Shown here in pieces: positions 11,717 to 23,639 of a stretch of DNA of 64,000 nt (positions within the stretch are counted from its first letter, which is position 1; every line of letters starts with the position of its first letter). A program made the translations under genes and the position numbers. The stretch covers positions 14,588,001-14,652,000 of the forward strand of contig NC_068913.1 of the NCBI RefSeq assembly GCF_023091745.1. Direction: 5' to 3'. The DNA is from Budorcas taxicolor. Its lineage: Eukaryota > Chordata > Mammalia > Artiodactyla > Bovidae. The notes beneath the pieces are model-generated. The model was not told where the DNA came from and did not search any database. It was given only the letters and a program-made list of their open reading frames with translations.

Positions 11717-12405
11717 CATTCAGAAAACTAAGATCATGGCATCTGGTCCCATCACTTCATGGGAAATAGATGGGGAAACAGTGGAAACAGTGTCAGACTT
11801 TATTTTGGGGGGCTCCAAAATCACTGCAGATGGTGATTGCAGCCAGGAAATTAAAACATGCTTACTCCTTGGAAGAAAAGTTATGACCAACCTAGATAGC
11901 ATATTGAAAAGCAGAGACATTACTTTGCCAACAAAGGTCCATCTAGTCAAGGCTATGGTTTTTCCACTGGTTATGTATGGATGTGAGAGTTGGACTGTGA
12001 AGAAGGCTGAGCACCGAAGAACTGATGCTTTTGAACTGTGGTGTTGGAGAAGACTCTTGAGAGTCCCTTGGACTGCAAGGAGATCCAACCAGTCCATTCT
12101 GAAGGAGATCAGCCCTGGGATTTCTTTGGAAGGAATGATGCTGAAGCTGAAACTCCAGTACTTTGGCCACCTCATGCGAAGAGTTGACTCATTGGAAAAG
12201 ACTCTGATGCTGGGAGGGATTGAGGGCAGGAGGAGAAGGGGACGACCGAGGATGAGATGGCTGGATGGCATCACTGACTCAATGGACGTGAGTCTGAGTG
12301 AACTCTGGGAGTTGGTGATGGACAGGGAGGCCTGGCGTGCTGCGATTCATGGGGTCGCAAAGAGTCGGACACGACTGAGCGACTGAACTGAACTGAACTG
12401 AACTG
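11717..12405 (+). mobile_element. BovB LINE 3' segment with open frame
   Basis: A 5'-truncated BovB (RTE clade) copy of about 690 bp ends in an ACTGA microsatellite (four to five units), the normal BovB 3' end. The frame reads through without a stop from 11658 to 12386. From about residue 21 it encodes the C-terminal part of the BovB reverse-transcriptase protein: the 'MASGPITSWEIDGETVETV' block, 'LPTKVHLVKAMVFPLVMYG' and the terminal 'AAIHGVAKSRTRLSD'. The first 20 residues are host sequence. It lacks the endonuclease and the catalytic RT motifs, so it cannot move by itself. Flanking 11-bp repeats (11706-11716 'aggggcctctt' and 12406-12416 'aggggcttctt') look like the target-site duplication. 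Few frame-breaking changes suggest a fairly young copy. Confidence 0.93.
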
Positions 12406-12584
12406 AGGGGCTTCTTTTAACCTGTCAGTGTATAAATTGTGCCTGATCTCTGTACGGGGATTGGTTATGTTATGACCAAGTTCAGGGGCAAGGATTACTA
12501 AAGAGCGTTTACTAATGAAGATAAAAGAAATAATGTTCAGTCCAGAGGATAGCATCCAGAGCAATGGCTTTTGTGCAATGGTAT
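12406..12584. other. Unique spacer
   Basis: A short unassigned sequence between BovB and a SINE. Nothing was recognised. Confidence 0.5.
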
Positions 12585-12783
12585 ACTGCTGGGCTTAGAG
12601 AGTAAAGAGCCTGCCTACAATGGAAGAGACCTGGGTTCAATCCCTGGGTAGGGAGGATACCCTGGAGAAGGGAATGGCTACCCACTCCAGTATTCTTACC
12701 TGCAGAATTCCATGGACAGAGGAGCCTGGTGGTTCATAGTCCGTGGGGTCACAGAGTTGGACATGACTGAGCGACTAACACTT
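12585..12783 (+). mobile_element. Bov-tA SINE
   Basis: Degraded head ('gggcttagagagtaaagagc'), intact 'gggttcaatccctgggta' box and body, ending 'actgagcgactaacac'. Confidence 0.92.
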
Positions 12784-13410
12784 TCATATTTCATAGCTTA
12801 CTGCTACCCTGTGTGTGTGTCTGAATTCAAATCCTGCGTCCATCAGTATGGCTTGTGTGATCTTGAGAAAATTATTTAAACTCTCATCTGTTACTCCTCT
12901 TCACGAAAAATACATGAATTATTCTTTGTTAAAATTCAATAGTAACCTCTTAATAAATGTTAAAATTCTTTGATAGTGGTATAGAATGAATTGCGGGATG
13001 GAGGTCACAAATTCTCAGAAATACTGTGTAAAATTATGTGTGGGCACATAGAATTATAGAGAGGATGGAAACCTATATATGTATACAAATGTCCCAAAAC
13101 ATCACATTATGCAGTAAATTTTAAATCAAGATAAACGTGACCTCAAGTCCCCATTTTGCCCTGGATGGCAGGAAATTTGAGCTTGGTCTTTACTGATCTT
13201 CTCCCAGCCATATCCTTGGGCAACACAAAGCTTCCTGAACTTTCTGGGAGGCCTCCCATGAATGGATTGGCAGGTTGTGCTCTGTACAACCTCGGGGGCA
13301 CAATTCACATCTCTAGATGCTTGACCACATTCTTGAAACAGGAGGGAGGAAAAAATAGAGCATGAAACAACCCACCAATTAACATTTCAATAAATTATCC
13401 AGCCACATGC
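12784..13410. other. Unique sequence, no gene seen
   Basis: It contains short frames on both strands around 13126-13365 that overlap each other and match no family I know. They have no splice or start context, and I treat them as chance frames. Confidence 0.5.
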
Positions 13411-14075
13411 TTTTTTTTTTTTTTTGAGGGACGAAGAGAGTCCATACCTTTCATTAGATTCTCAAAGCAAAGAGGGAGGCTGATTTGATCCAGCAAAAGA
13501 GATGGGTGTCAAACCTCTGTGCTCCACAAAGCAGGAAAACATCACATTTGCATTGATTATAGACCCTTTTCATAGTGCTGACACATCTATGAGCTTTGAG
13601 TGACCTCATTATTTTTTTATTAAATTGGGTCAGGGTGGGGCCCCCCATTCAACCTAAATGCAGATGGGGTCATTGTGACTGAACCGCAATATACACAATA
13701 GGTAATAAATTCTGGGAAATGAAATCTGTCATCAGACCACTCTTTCACACAACAAAAAACAAGATGGGGTATAACATTGAGACTTGAGGCAAAAAAGTCT
13801 CCAAGATAAAGAGCCAGAGTCGCATTCACTGGGTTATAAAGCATTTGGGGGTGGGGGTGGGGCTCTTTGGATAGAACAGGAAAGGGCCAGTGTTGATTCA
13901 GTAAAAAGTATGTGAAACTACTGAACAGAAGACCATGTACACAAAGGAGGGAACTTGCGGAATACACAGTGATTTTGCTAATAGATGTGGACACCTGAAT
14001 GGCCGTTTCGTTATCAGCCTTATCTTCAAGTATAGGGAGAAGGTGCTTTCTGAGGAGTAGTAGAAAAAACACTCA
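13411..14075 (-). other. Possible processed retrocopy (3' UTR-like), unassigned
   Basis: On the minus strand this segment ends in a run of 15 A (T run at 13411-13425), as a retroposed transcript would. It contains AATAAA-like sequence near 13616. A 150-codon frame (14072 to 13620, minus) is Pro/Phe-rich with no recognisable domain, so coding function is unlikely. No clear target-site duplication was found. An old repeat ending ('agaatctaatgaaagg') near the A tract is an alternative explanation. Confidence 0.3.
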
Positions 14076-14605
14076 GGTTAGTGAAAAAAAGCCTGTACTG
14101 AGTCATATCTGTCATTTTAAGTGCTATTACAATGGTTATTTTTACCAGCATTTAATTTTTATAAAATTCAATTGATCAGACCTAGATCCATGATTAATCA
14201 CTTCAGAATGACTAGACATAAATGGGTACTAATAAGCAGTAAGAGAATGTCTGAGTTCCATTTTTTTAGCATTGTTCTTGCACTGAGTAGTGTCCACTTT
14301 CTATATCCCATTAACCTTCAGAAAAATCTGAAATTCCGTATTTCATGACAATTCAACCTAGTCTTCTGTCACAATGATTTCATAGTTCTTTAATTATTAA
14401 AAAAACATCAATGCCTTCAGAGTTCTGACATGTCATAGTTATACTTTTCATTTTTTTATCATCACAAAAAATCATCAATTCATACCGATAGCTGAAGATT
14501 CTTCACTAACGTGCGTGGTGTAATACAAAGTACATAAAATTTAAGTTGGGCAGATTAAAATTGTATACCCTATTTCTTCATTTGTTGATGGGAATACAGT
14601 CCCTG
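14076..14605. other. AT-rich unique sequence
   Basis: No repeats or exon signals were recognised. Confidence 0.5.
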
Positions 14606-14822
14606 GGCTTCCCAAGTGGTGCAGTAGTAAAGAATCCTCCTGCCAATGCAGGAGACACAGGAGACGTGGGTTCAATCCCTGGGTCAGGAAGATCCCCTGG
14701 AGGAGGAAATGGCAACCCACTCCAGTATTCCTGCCTGGAGAATCCCATGGACAGAGGAGCCTGGCGGGCTACAGTCCGTGGGGTCACAGAGAGTCGGACA
14801 CGACGGAGCGACTGAACATGCA
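14606..14822 (+). mobile_element. Bov-tA SINE, well preserved
   Basis: Head, internal box, body and 3' end are all close to the family consensus ('gagtcggacacgacggagcg'). It retains CpG sites, which suggests a relatively young insertion. Confidence 0.95.
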
Positions 14823-15039
14823 CTCACACTTACCTGCCTTACAGTGTCACAGGTAACATATGTAAAGTGTCACACAGTGTCAGGATATGGTTCGTACTGA
14901 ACAAATAAAATAAAAGTCTAGAAATGTTTTCTTTTCTTCAAAATAAAAGTACTAGACAACTTCTATATACTATAAAAGTATATAGACAATTGATATACAG
15001 AATCAAAAAAAAATTTTTTTTAATCTGGAAAGGCCCTCA

Positions 15040-15105
15040 GTACAAATTTTATTTTACAGAGGAGGAAACTGAAGACCCAAAGAGGTGAAAAGACCTGTTT
15101 AAGGT
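15040..15105 (-). repeat. MIR core fragment
   Basis: 'ttttacagaggaggaaactg' followed by 'agaggtgaaaagacc' is the typical antisense MIR core block. Confidence 0.6.
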
Positions 15106-16857
15106 GAAGTATCTATCTTTCTCACTAAGTAACTGCTTGCTGAATGAAGGAATAATTTGCGTCATCATCAGAAACCAATTCCCTATGTGTCAAGTCAATG
15201 ATTTGTCTTTTAGAAGAATGGCCACATGTGACAATGGGAAATGTGAAAAAAGATTGAGGAGATTTGTATGCATTCTTCTTCTTAAATATGTTTTTCATTG
15301 AAATTATATGTATTAATTGCATTTTACACTTAACTAATTTAGCCTGTCTATTTAAGTTAAAAATAGCATTGATTTATTGTTCTAATCAATTACCTGCTTA
15401 TTCTGTTATAATTATTATATATTACATATTAAAGAAAAGGACGAAGTCGCAGGTAGCACATTATGATAAACAGTAAGTCATTTAATTACTGGTTCACTAT
15501 CAGAAATAATAGAATTGTTGTAAATAAATTTGCTCGTACATAATACAGTTAATTTGGCATATTTCTGATGTTCAGAATTTAGTAAATTGTATTTTTTTAG
15601 TCTATCAGTCTTGTCAGATTTATATACACAAAATACAAAATGGTAGATTCCCATGTAAAAGAAGAAGGCATTATGATGTATGAATTTTAAAATAGTGGTT
15701 TCCTAGAAATTGCACCGTGGCAGTCCTGCCTTCCTGGGGTTATTCAGCAGCACTTCAGCTTATATAATTACCACACCAGCCTCTCTTACAGAGCCCGCAA
15801 GGCACCCAGGTCTGTCACCATGGCAACAGAGTCTGAATCAGAGTAGCCCATCCTAATACAGTGCACAGAGCTTCTTGGAAAAAAGTTTTTATTTTTTAAA
15901 TTTTTTCAAAATGTTAGACACATTCCCCCACATTACAGGTATACAATTTCTGAAGCTTAGTGCTAGTTTTCTTATATGTGTGATCTGATCATGAAATATA
16001 TGGGCATACACAGTTTCTTGAATAGCAAACGATATATAAGGCAAACATTTAAATACAGGTTGCATTTTCATCCAGGGCACCATTTTGAAAAGAAGAAGAA
16101 GAAAATAACATTGCAGGGTAAAAAACACCTGAAGAAATAGCTATGGGAGGAAATCAGCTCTCTTTGATCTTTATGTTTCAGTAAAAGCTCTTTTTGCTTA
16201 TTTTTAAAACTCTTAAAATGCATAGATCTGAACAAATAAAATACTTTTTTTCCATTACACTTAAAAAAAATGAACAAACACATGTGGCAAGGGCTACGTT
16301 TATAAACCTTATGCAGTAAAATTCCCTTTTTGTCTATCAAGCAGAGACTACTCAGATTTGCTCAAGATTCTGTCTACCCCTGCACCTTCAGGAAGCCAGT
16401 AAAGCCTTGTAGAGGCTGCAGCTGAAGCTACTTTCTCATTTCCTGTTTGCTGTGTGGACAGACCTTGCCGCTGCAGTGATTGACCATAACAAGAAAGACT
16501 GATCATTTTCGCAGTATTCCCCATCCATTAACTCATTTGAAACTAAAGGTGGGGTTTTCTTCTCTCCCCACACCCCCTAATTAGGAAAGATACTTACGTT
16601 TTATTTAAAATTCCTTTCTAATCTGTCACCAAACAAAAGAAAGAGACACACACAGTAACTCATAGTGCAGTATCCTGTTTACAAAGTAAGCCCAACCTTT
16701 TACATTTTTTCTTGCAGAGCATTACATTCACCTCCTAGTTTATGCCATGTTTCCATTTTCAGCCATCCTTGATACCAGAGTGGCTCAGTTCTTGATGACC
16801 TCTTTGAAATGTCTCCTTTTTTCCTTTGCCCTTTGGCTCGGTTCTTACTGTGTATTC
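15106..16857. other. AT-rich unique sequence
   Basis: No gene is seen. The interval 15700-15850 is more GC-rich and includes a TATA-like 'ttatataatta' and 'caccatggcaacagagtctg', but the frame after that ATG closes after eight codons. Open frames near 16068-16340 (minus) are low-complexity. Confidence 0.5.
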
Positions 16858-17035
16858 TGGGCTTCTCTTGTGGCTCAGCTGGTAAAGAATTTGCCTGCAA
16901 TGCAGGAGGCCTGGGTTGGGAAGATCCCCTGGAGAAGAGAAAGGCTACCCACTCCAGTATTCTGGCCTGGAGAATTCCATGGACTGTATAGTCCATGGGG
17001 TCACGAAGAGTCAGACACGACTGAGGGACTTTCAC
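16858..17035 (+). mobile_element. Bov-tA SINE with internal deletions
   Basis: The head lacks the 'gttcgatccc' box (it jumps from 'ggcctgggt' to 'tgggaagatcc') and the body lacks the 'aggagcctggcgggcta' segment. The end is normal ('cacgactgagggac'). Confidence 0.9.
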
Positions 17036-17679
17036 GTTCAATGTTTACTGTATATTCTAAGGTATCTATCCTACCCGAACACTACCAGCCCTGTGACTTA
17101 GGGAGAAAGTACATTTAATCCATTCTACAGAAAAACAGGTGCTCCCTTCAATGTTCATGGCTGGCCTCACAGAACTCAGGGCTGGAGTCTGAGTCAGTTT
17201 TCATCCCTAGGGTTGCTGCCCCAGGGCCCCTGTTATTTTCCCATCTCTTTCCTGTGGGCTTCCTCGTTTGCAAAACAATGTGTAATCCAGTTCCTGTCTT
17301 TCTAACTAAAGGAAAGAGGAGAAAGGTGAGGAGTGGCTGTGTCAAGGACCTTTGACACTGCTAAGGAGGGACCTTCTATTTCTGCAGGCTCCAGAATACT
17401 TAAAAAAGTGAAGAAATGCCAAAGTAGGGTTGTACTGAACTTGAAATATTTACAGTTAGCAATTAATTTTGCAAGAGGAACAGAGGCCCTTCAATGCTCT
17501 TAGTGTATCTCTATGAATGGGTGTATCTAACCTCATTTGGAAATATAAACAAATGTCTACATTTTTGGCCTGTGATGAATTCTTGTCTCAGTAGAGGAAT
17601 GTTTGAACATGAACTTCAGGAGTACAGAGGGCAGTGACAGTAACCATCGAAGAACTGCAATTGGGTGGTGGCAGGTTAA
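17036..17679. other. Unique sequence, no gene seen
   Basis: Nothing was recognised. The frames present are short and lack domains. Confidence 0.45.
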
Positions 17680-17890
17680 TAACAGCTAACACCTGTAGAG
17701 CGTTGACTGTGTGCCCAGGGCAACTCTACGTGTTTTATGTGTGCTAACATATTGTGCTTGCTTTGACAGCTACTACTGTTATCCACATTTTTATACGTGA
17801 AGAAACCGAGGCTCAGAAAGATTAAATAACTGGCCCAGGGTTACACAACTAGCTCTGAGTGTGTACTTCTAACTGTTGCGCCATTTGATC
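17680..17890 (-). repeat. MIR SINE
   Basis: A long antisense MIR: 'aacagctaacacctgtag', 'acgtgttttatgtgtgctaa', 'gaagaaaccgaggctcag' and 'ggttacacaactagct'. Confidence 0.8.
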
Positions 17891-18204
17891 TCTTACTGAA
17901 TACAAAGCAGAAACCACAAGGACCAAAGTGGGAGTGCGTGTGTCCTCAGACTACAGCAGAGGGTGGTGTGTTGGTGTGTGGTAGTGGGGGTGGGTCATGG
18001 TATCAGTAGTGAAATGAGGTGGGAGAACAGCAATGCTTGCCATTTTGATGCTACCCTCATACGATGGGATGGTTGTCCCAGGGCTGCAGGAGTTGGGAAA
18101 ACAAGGTTGATCTCTGCAACTGATATTCTCTCCCCTTGGGCCATATGTGTTTCAGCAACAATGGAAAGTGTCATTCTTCAGTGACACCCAGAATCCAATC
18201 TACC
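17891..18204. other. Unique sequence
   Basis: It has a GT-rich stretch at 17962-17998. No gene or repeat was assigned. Confidence 0.45.
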
Positions 18205-18370
18205 TTCATGGGCTTGTGACTTGGGTGGTTGCCCAGGGCCCTGGGCTCTGAAAGATCCAACCTTGGATTAATCCTCTATTGTTGCCATCTTGAAAGCTTT
18301 ACTAATTTTTAAACAAGAGATCCCATATTTTCACTGTGCGCTTGCAAATTATGTAGCCATTCCCGTGTGC
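18205..18370. repeat. Ancient dispersed repeat, family not assigned
   Basis: 'ttgttgccatcttgaaag' followed by 'gcaaattatgtagcca' is a pairing I recognise from a widely dispersed old mammalian repeat. I cannot name it with confidence. Confidence 0.4.
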
Positions 18371-19197
18371 AGTCCTGAGCCATCTGGAGAAGTGTGTAGC
18401 TCTCATTTACCCAGAGAGACAAGATTTCCCTGGAACTTCAGCATCATAAATCTGCAGTGGATTTGCATTTTACTGCAGTGTAATACTTGTCTTCACAGGG
18501 GAAAGCAGTCAGCTCTCACTAATAGGGGCTTTAAGGATGTTCTGCCAAGGTCCACGTGCATAGCCTTGAGCAAAAAGACTCAGGAGAGGCTCCAAATTCA
18601 ACAGCAGGGCCAACTACAAGAGAGCCTCTTTGCAGAATGATAAAACACTGTTAACCTCAGCTAGATTTGCAGCTGGCTCCGAGCAGTGCTCCTGCAGAGT
18701 CAAACAGGTCCAAGTATAAAAAATTCCAGCTCCGGTCCTCATAGAAATTTCTAATTTCCCACCTCACAGTGTTTGCAGAATTTAGCCATGCTATAGTTAA
18801 GTCAAGATTTGCCAAAACTTACAGAGAAAAATCTGACTGCCTCAGTACAGGGAAGCCAATCTGATAAGTCCTCCGTTTCCTCTCTCCATGATCCTCCAGC
18901 AGTCTGGCACTAGAATAAATGATTGCTCACCAGTGGTGAGTTTCCATGGAATCAGTGGCTCTCGAGGCCTTTTCTGAAGTGACGAGTAGCCAGCTGATTC
19001 TTCCCACCAGGGCAGTAATGATACCAGTGAGCAGAAACCATGAGGGGGAAAAAAGTCAACTTCTCAGAGCAGACAAAAAGAGAATTTTGTGCCTGTATCG
19101 TTCAGAGGAGCCAGAACCCTCATATTCAAGGAGATTCGGTGGGCGGGGGGTGGGGAGGGGGTTAGCGGGAAGGTTGGTGGTGAATTCATAATGATGG
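18371..19197. other. Unique sequence with G-rich tract
   Basis: No gene is seen. At 19141-19161 there are four runs of three or more G ('gggcggggggtggggagggg'), which fits a potential G-quadruplex on the + strand. Confidence 0.55.
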
Positions 19198-19350
19198 GCA
19201 ACATCATCTAGCATTTACTATGCCCCAGATACCCTTGTAAGAGCTGTATACGTATCAACCTAGTTAATCCTCACAACAAGCCAATGAGGTAGGTATTATG
19301 ATGATCTCCACTTTAAAGGTGAAAGACCCGAGGTGCAGAGAGGGTGGGCA
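19198..19350 (-). repeat. MIR SINE
   Basis: Antisense MIR core: 'agcatttactatgccccag', 'ttaatcctcacaacaagcc', 'aatgaggtaggtattatg' and 'gaggtgcagagagg'. Confidence 0.82.
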
Positions 19351-20065
19351 GTCAGGAGAGCAGCTGCTAGGGCCTGTAGGAGCTACCGGTTCATCCAAGA
19401 CAATAACAGGCAGTGAGGGGTTCCCGGTGGGGCCGGCTGTGTGTGCAGCTGCTGAGTTTGCATCCTGTTTGTCCTCACAATAAACCCCCATTAATGAGGG
19501 AAGCACGATGGGTCTCCACTGCTCTTGCAACCTAAAAGAGCCTATAGAATACAGATCCTATTGTGGACCCTTTTGTAATTTGGAGGTTTCTTTCTTTCTT
19601 TTTTTAATAAATGGAATAATCAGCCCTTTAATGTATCCCTAGGGAATTCTGGAGCGGGATGAAGAAGCGGCTCCTGTTTTTGAGGCATTTGCAATCATTG
19701 TTGGAGAGACAGAGCCAACAGATGGGGAACAATAAGTGAGAGACTCAAGGGCTGGTGTAAGCAAATGCTGCGCTGTGGTCTCCGCCTGTGAATGGTGTGG
19801 GAAATCAGGGAAGGGAAGGGTGTTTGCTATCAAGTTAGATGCGATGGGGGATGGAAAGAAGAAACGGAGTGGGGCTGGGCACATTTCCTGTTCAGACTCC
19901 ACCTACAGCAACCATAAAATAAAGCCATCAATTATCTCAAAGACTTCTTCCAGCTTTAACATTCAGTGGATCCTCACCTTTTCTGTAAGGCTGGGTTTTT
20001 TTGTGTGGTGTTTGCTGAAAGCAGATGCACACCCAGAACTGACAGGATCTTGACTGCACAGCACA
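19351..20065. other. Unique sequence, no gene seen
   Basis: Several short overlapping frames on both strands lack any known domain. No promoter or splice pattern could be supported. Confidence 0.45.
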
Positions 20066-20356
20066 TGGTCAGGTTGATGCTGCTGCTACTGCTAAGTCGC
20101 TTCAGTCGTGTCCGACTCTGTGCAACCCCAGAGATGGCAGCCCGCCAGGCTCCCCCGTCCCTGGGATTCTCCAGGCAAGAACACTGGAGTGGGTTGCCAT
20201 TTCCTTCTCCAATGCATGAAAGGGAAAAGTGAAAGGGAAGTCGCTCAGTCGTGTCTGACTCTTAGCCACCCCATGGACTGCAGCCCACCAGGGTCCTCCT
20301 CCCGTGGAATTTGCCAGGCAAGAGTACTGGAGTGGGGTGCCATTGGTCAGGTTGAT
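20066..20356 (-). mobile_element. Bov-A2-type SINE dimer with target-site duplication
   Basis: Two BovA units are joined by 'aatgcatgaaagggaaaagt', with a CTG-type tail at the left, so sense is minus. The 13-bp repeat 'tggtcaggttgat' flanks it perfectly at 20066-20078 and 20344-20356, which fixes the element at 20079-20343 and argues for a young insertion. Confidence 0.96.
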
Positions 20357-20974
20357 ACAGTCTCCTGATCTCACGTCAGGTCCCAGGAGTATGCAAGTCC
20401 TAAACTTTTAGCCCATTAGCTTTTCTTGGCTATTCAATTGAGCGATTACCCCAGCAGCACACACATACACACAGACATCTTGGCCATTTGTATATGGTTC
20501 TATTTTTTACCAAAATATAGAAGTGGGCTATACATAGACTCTAGCACTTGTATGTTTGAAGAAATGAAATTTATCAAATGGGATAATCCGTCATCTCATT
20601 CATTATCATTTAAATTTCTTTTCTTGGGTCTTTGCTTTTGTATATTATCTTTCAATGGTCTATGTTATTCTAGCCCCCTATAGCTGGTTATGATCGCTTA
20701 ACATACAATTTCAAATCAATGAGGTCTGTGATGGAGATTAAACAGATTTTAAAAACTCATTTTTATTTCATACGCACACCATATTTTCAACAGCAAAATG
20801 TTTTCAAACAAAGACCAGGATAAAAACGAAATTACCTGATGTTCCCGATCATTGAAATATAGAAACCATAATCAGGGACGGACTTAGAAGGTATTTGTGG
20901 TATGATCCTTGGAATGAAGTACCTTTCTCTAAACTGGCAGATACTCTACAGAGCCCATAAATTAATTGTTCTTT
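20357..20974. other. Unique sequence
   Basis: AT-rich; no gene or repeat was recognised. Confidence 0.45.
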
Positions 20975-21132
20975 TAATGTGGTCCCCAGACCAGCAGCAT
21001 TGGCGTTGAACAAATTCTCAAGTCTCACTCAAACTTAATGAGAATATTGAGAATTGGGTCCCAGTAGTCTGCAGTGTAACGGGCTTTTCAGATGATTCTG
21101 AAGTTCCTTAAAATTTGAGAAACATTATCATA
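20975..21132. mobile_element. MER20-like hAT DNA transposon fossil
   Basis: 'gtggtccccagaccagcagc' at the left and 'ttaaaatttgagaaacatt' at the right resemble the terminal inverted repeats of the MER20 family (non-autonomous hAT-Charlie). Family identity rests on memory of these ends. Confidence 0.6.
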
Positions 21133-21740
21133 ATTCAAATTGCCAATAGAATAGATCATTATAATGAATGACTATCTTCTCTTACACAGTCCTTCCCTAA
21201 GCCCAGCTGGATATAGAATTTGGATATAAAATTATAATCCAGAGTATTGGCATTCTTCAGTGATTCCCATTACTGGTGGGGTTTAACATGAGCCATTTGC
21301 ATTCAAGGCCTCCTGTAGTTATAGACCCAAGTGAGGTTTCCAGGTCATCTTCTACTTCTCCATTCTTTTTATTTTAGTTAAGTTGGATTAGCCATTCTCT
21401 CCCCATGCCCTTACTCCCTGCTGTGAGGGATGGTTGACATCCCTTAGGTCTGGGAAGACTGACGTAATAGTAATCTCTGGTGAGCTGGAGGTTTTGGGAA
21501 GAGTGCATTCTAGGTGGTGCCACACTATAATCAAACACCCGATGTGTTTTGCTTTCTATCAGAATTCTATGTCAAATATCCTCTGTGAGGTCTTTTTCGA
21601 GCCTTCAGCCAGAAGGTAGAACTCTTCCCTCTCTAACACTCTCGCAGTAAAATCTATTCTGACCTGCTATGTAGCCTGTACTTCTCATTTCTCTCATTCA
21701 GCTATACGTTCTTGAGACTGGGGGCTTCATCCTCCTACTT
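21133..21740. other. Unique sequence
   Basis: No gene, repeat or signal could be supported. Confidence 0.45.
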
Positions 21741-21952
21741 GTGGCTTCCCTGGCGGCTCAGATGGTAAAGAATCTGCCAGCAATGTGGGAGATCTGGGTT
21801 CGATCCCTGGGTGGGGAAGATCCCCAGGAGGAGGGCATGGCAACTCATTCCAGTTTTCTTGCCTGGAGAATCCCCAGGGAAAAGAGGAAAACTTGGCAGG
21901 CTACAGTCCATGGGGTCCCAAAGAGTCAGACACAGCTAAGCGACTAAGCACA
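21741..21952 (+). mobile_element. Bov-tA SINE
   Basis: Complete SINE with head ('ggcttccctggcggctcag'), box ('gggttcgatccctgggtgg') and body. It ends 'agctaagcgactaagcaca'. Confidence 0.94.
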
Positions 21953-21987
21953 GAGACCCTAGCTCTTTACTGGTTACTGGGCATTCA

Positions 21988-22095
21988 CTGGGCTTCCCTG
22001 GTGGCGCAGAGGTTAAAGCATCTGCTTGCAGTGCAGGAGACATTGTCCTCCTACTCACCTTGTAGCCACGCCCGCCAGAGTGTCAGACACATAAA
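21988..22095 (+). mobile_element. Bov-tA/CHR-type SINE head, internally deleted
   Basis: A head of about 60 bp is present ('gggcttccctggtggcgcag' to 'gtgcaggagaca'). After that only scattered body remnants ('cgcccgccagagtgtcagac') remain. It lies 36 bp downstream of a complete SINE in the same orientation. Confidence 0.7.
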
Positions 22096-22781
22096 TAATA
22101 ACTTTGAGAATAGCTGTTGAATCATGGTATGTGGTGGCAGAACTGCCAGGCAAGCCTGGAGAGTCATCTGACAGTTTCCGGCTAAGTCTGTTAGCTGAAA
22201 TGAGTTAGGTGTACATTGCATGTCTGTCCCCAAATATTCCTTTGTAGGTGGCTGACATTCGTTCTTATAAGATTTATAGAAACGTCACAGCCTGTGTTTA
22301 AAATACAAAATCCACCTAGAAGGATCAAGAAATAGAAGAAAGATCTAGAGAACAAGCCTTGCTCTTTTACCCCCTGGCGCTATCAAGGCGAAGCCTAAGA
22401 GACAGGAGAAAGGACGGGACTGAGAAACGGGAACAAATCTTTGATTTCACAGTCTTGCCTGGGGCCTTGACTGACAGTAGCTGCTGCTTTAACCTCCATC
22501 TGTGGCTTCACGCCTTTTTAGAAGAGACTCAGGAAATCTCGCTCTCATCTTATACGGAATATTTTTCCTGCCTAAGAGGAAAATCGTGAGCATGAGAAGC
22601 AAGCTCGCTTTGCTTTCCCACACCCTAACACAGTCTTCTAAGACAATAATGATTTACAAAGAAGCTAATCACACAAGGTATAAAGCATATTCAGTTTATT
22701 ATTCTAAGTGCTCTTCCTATTACCACTGCAATGAAAACAAACAGTAAACGCACAACTGCCCTTCCCTTCCAAACAGCGTTT
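22096..22781. other. Unique sequence
   Basis: Frames at 22359-22589 and 22502-22747 overlap in different phases and show no domain. No gene is called. Confidence 0.45.
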
Positions 22782-22952
22782 CAGTCGGTTCAGTCGCTCA
22801 GTCGTGTCTGACTCTGCGACCCCATGGAGCACAGCACGCCAGGCTTCGCTGTCCATCACCAACTCCCGGAGCTTGCTCAAACTCATGTTCATCGAGTCGG
22901 TGATGCCATCCAACCGTCTCATCCTCTGTCATCCCCTTCTCCTCCTGCCTAG
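22782..22952 (-). mobile_element. BovB LINE 3' fragment
   Basis: Antisense BovB 3' end, from 'cagtcgctcagtcgtgtctg' to 'catccccttctcctcctg'. It is severely 5'-truncated (about 170 bp). Confidence 0.92.
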
Positions 22953-23639
22953 ATGTTTATATTTATTTGTTAGCTACTCACATTTTGAAATTCATTCTAT
23001 AACGTCCTGTACCCATGGCAAATTCTGAACAGAGAAATTCACTGTAGGAAAATATGATCATAAAAGATATGGTTTAGGTGGATAACTGCCCCCCCCCTCA
23101 ATTTTTAATCTATAGTTGTGATTTAATCTAGATCACATTTTATCTGCATTGGCTCAGATTTTTTTTTTCCCCCTGGGATACTGCAGTTGTTTTTCCAAGA
23201 TCATTTACCGAGAAACACTGCCATCATGCGGCCTGGGGTGTTAAAGACAGCTAATAAAAGATTACTAGCAGCATGGCTTTAATTTTCTCTCCAGAAAAAC
23301 GCTTGCAGCTTTTACATGTGCTTTGCTCTTTGAAGCTGTATTTGTGGATTCCTTTCTCAAAGAACATTCTTAAAATATTTGCCAAAGAACAACTCTCTGT
23401 CAGCTTTTGAATCCCCAGAGTACATAGTGACCACAACAGAATAGCACATATATAAAATAATAATTGAACACAGCTTGTTTTACAAGTTTGTAAAGTTTTC
23501 ATAAATATGTCCACCTTAAAGAGAATAGGATAACTTTCTCGTGTGCACTGAAGTGACTGCTTATTTTTTTTCCCTCACACTACAAAGACCCTTTGGGGAA
23601 AGGAGATGTATAAGGAGATCTGTAGGGAGGGAGTATTAT
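22953..23639. other. Unique sequence
   Basis: It contains a C run at 23089-23097 and a T run at 23160-23168. No gene was recognised. Confidence 0.45.

Noticed and set aside
13620..14072. 150-codon minus-strand frame as a gene
   Set aside because: No domain, no splice or promoter context, and it is followed by a genomic A tract. Retained only as a possible retrocopy segment.
15700..15850. Possible first exon with TATA-like sequence and 'caccatgg' start
   Set aside because: The frame after the ATG closes after eight codons and no splice donor keeps it open.
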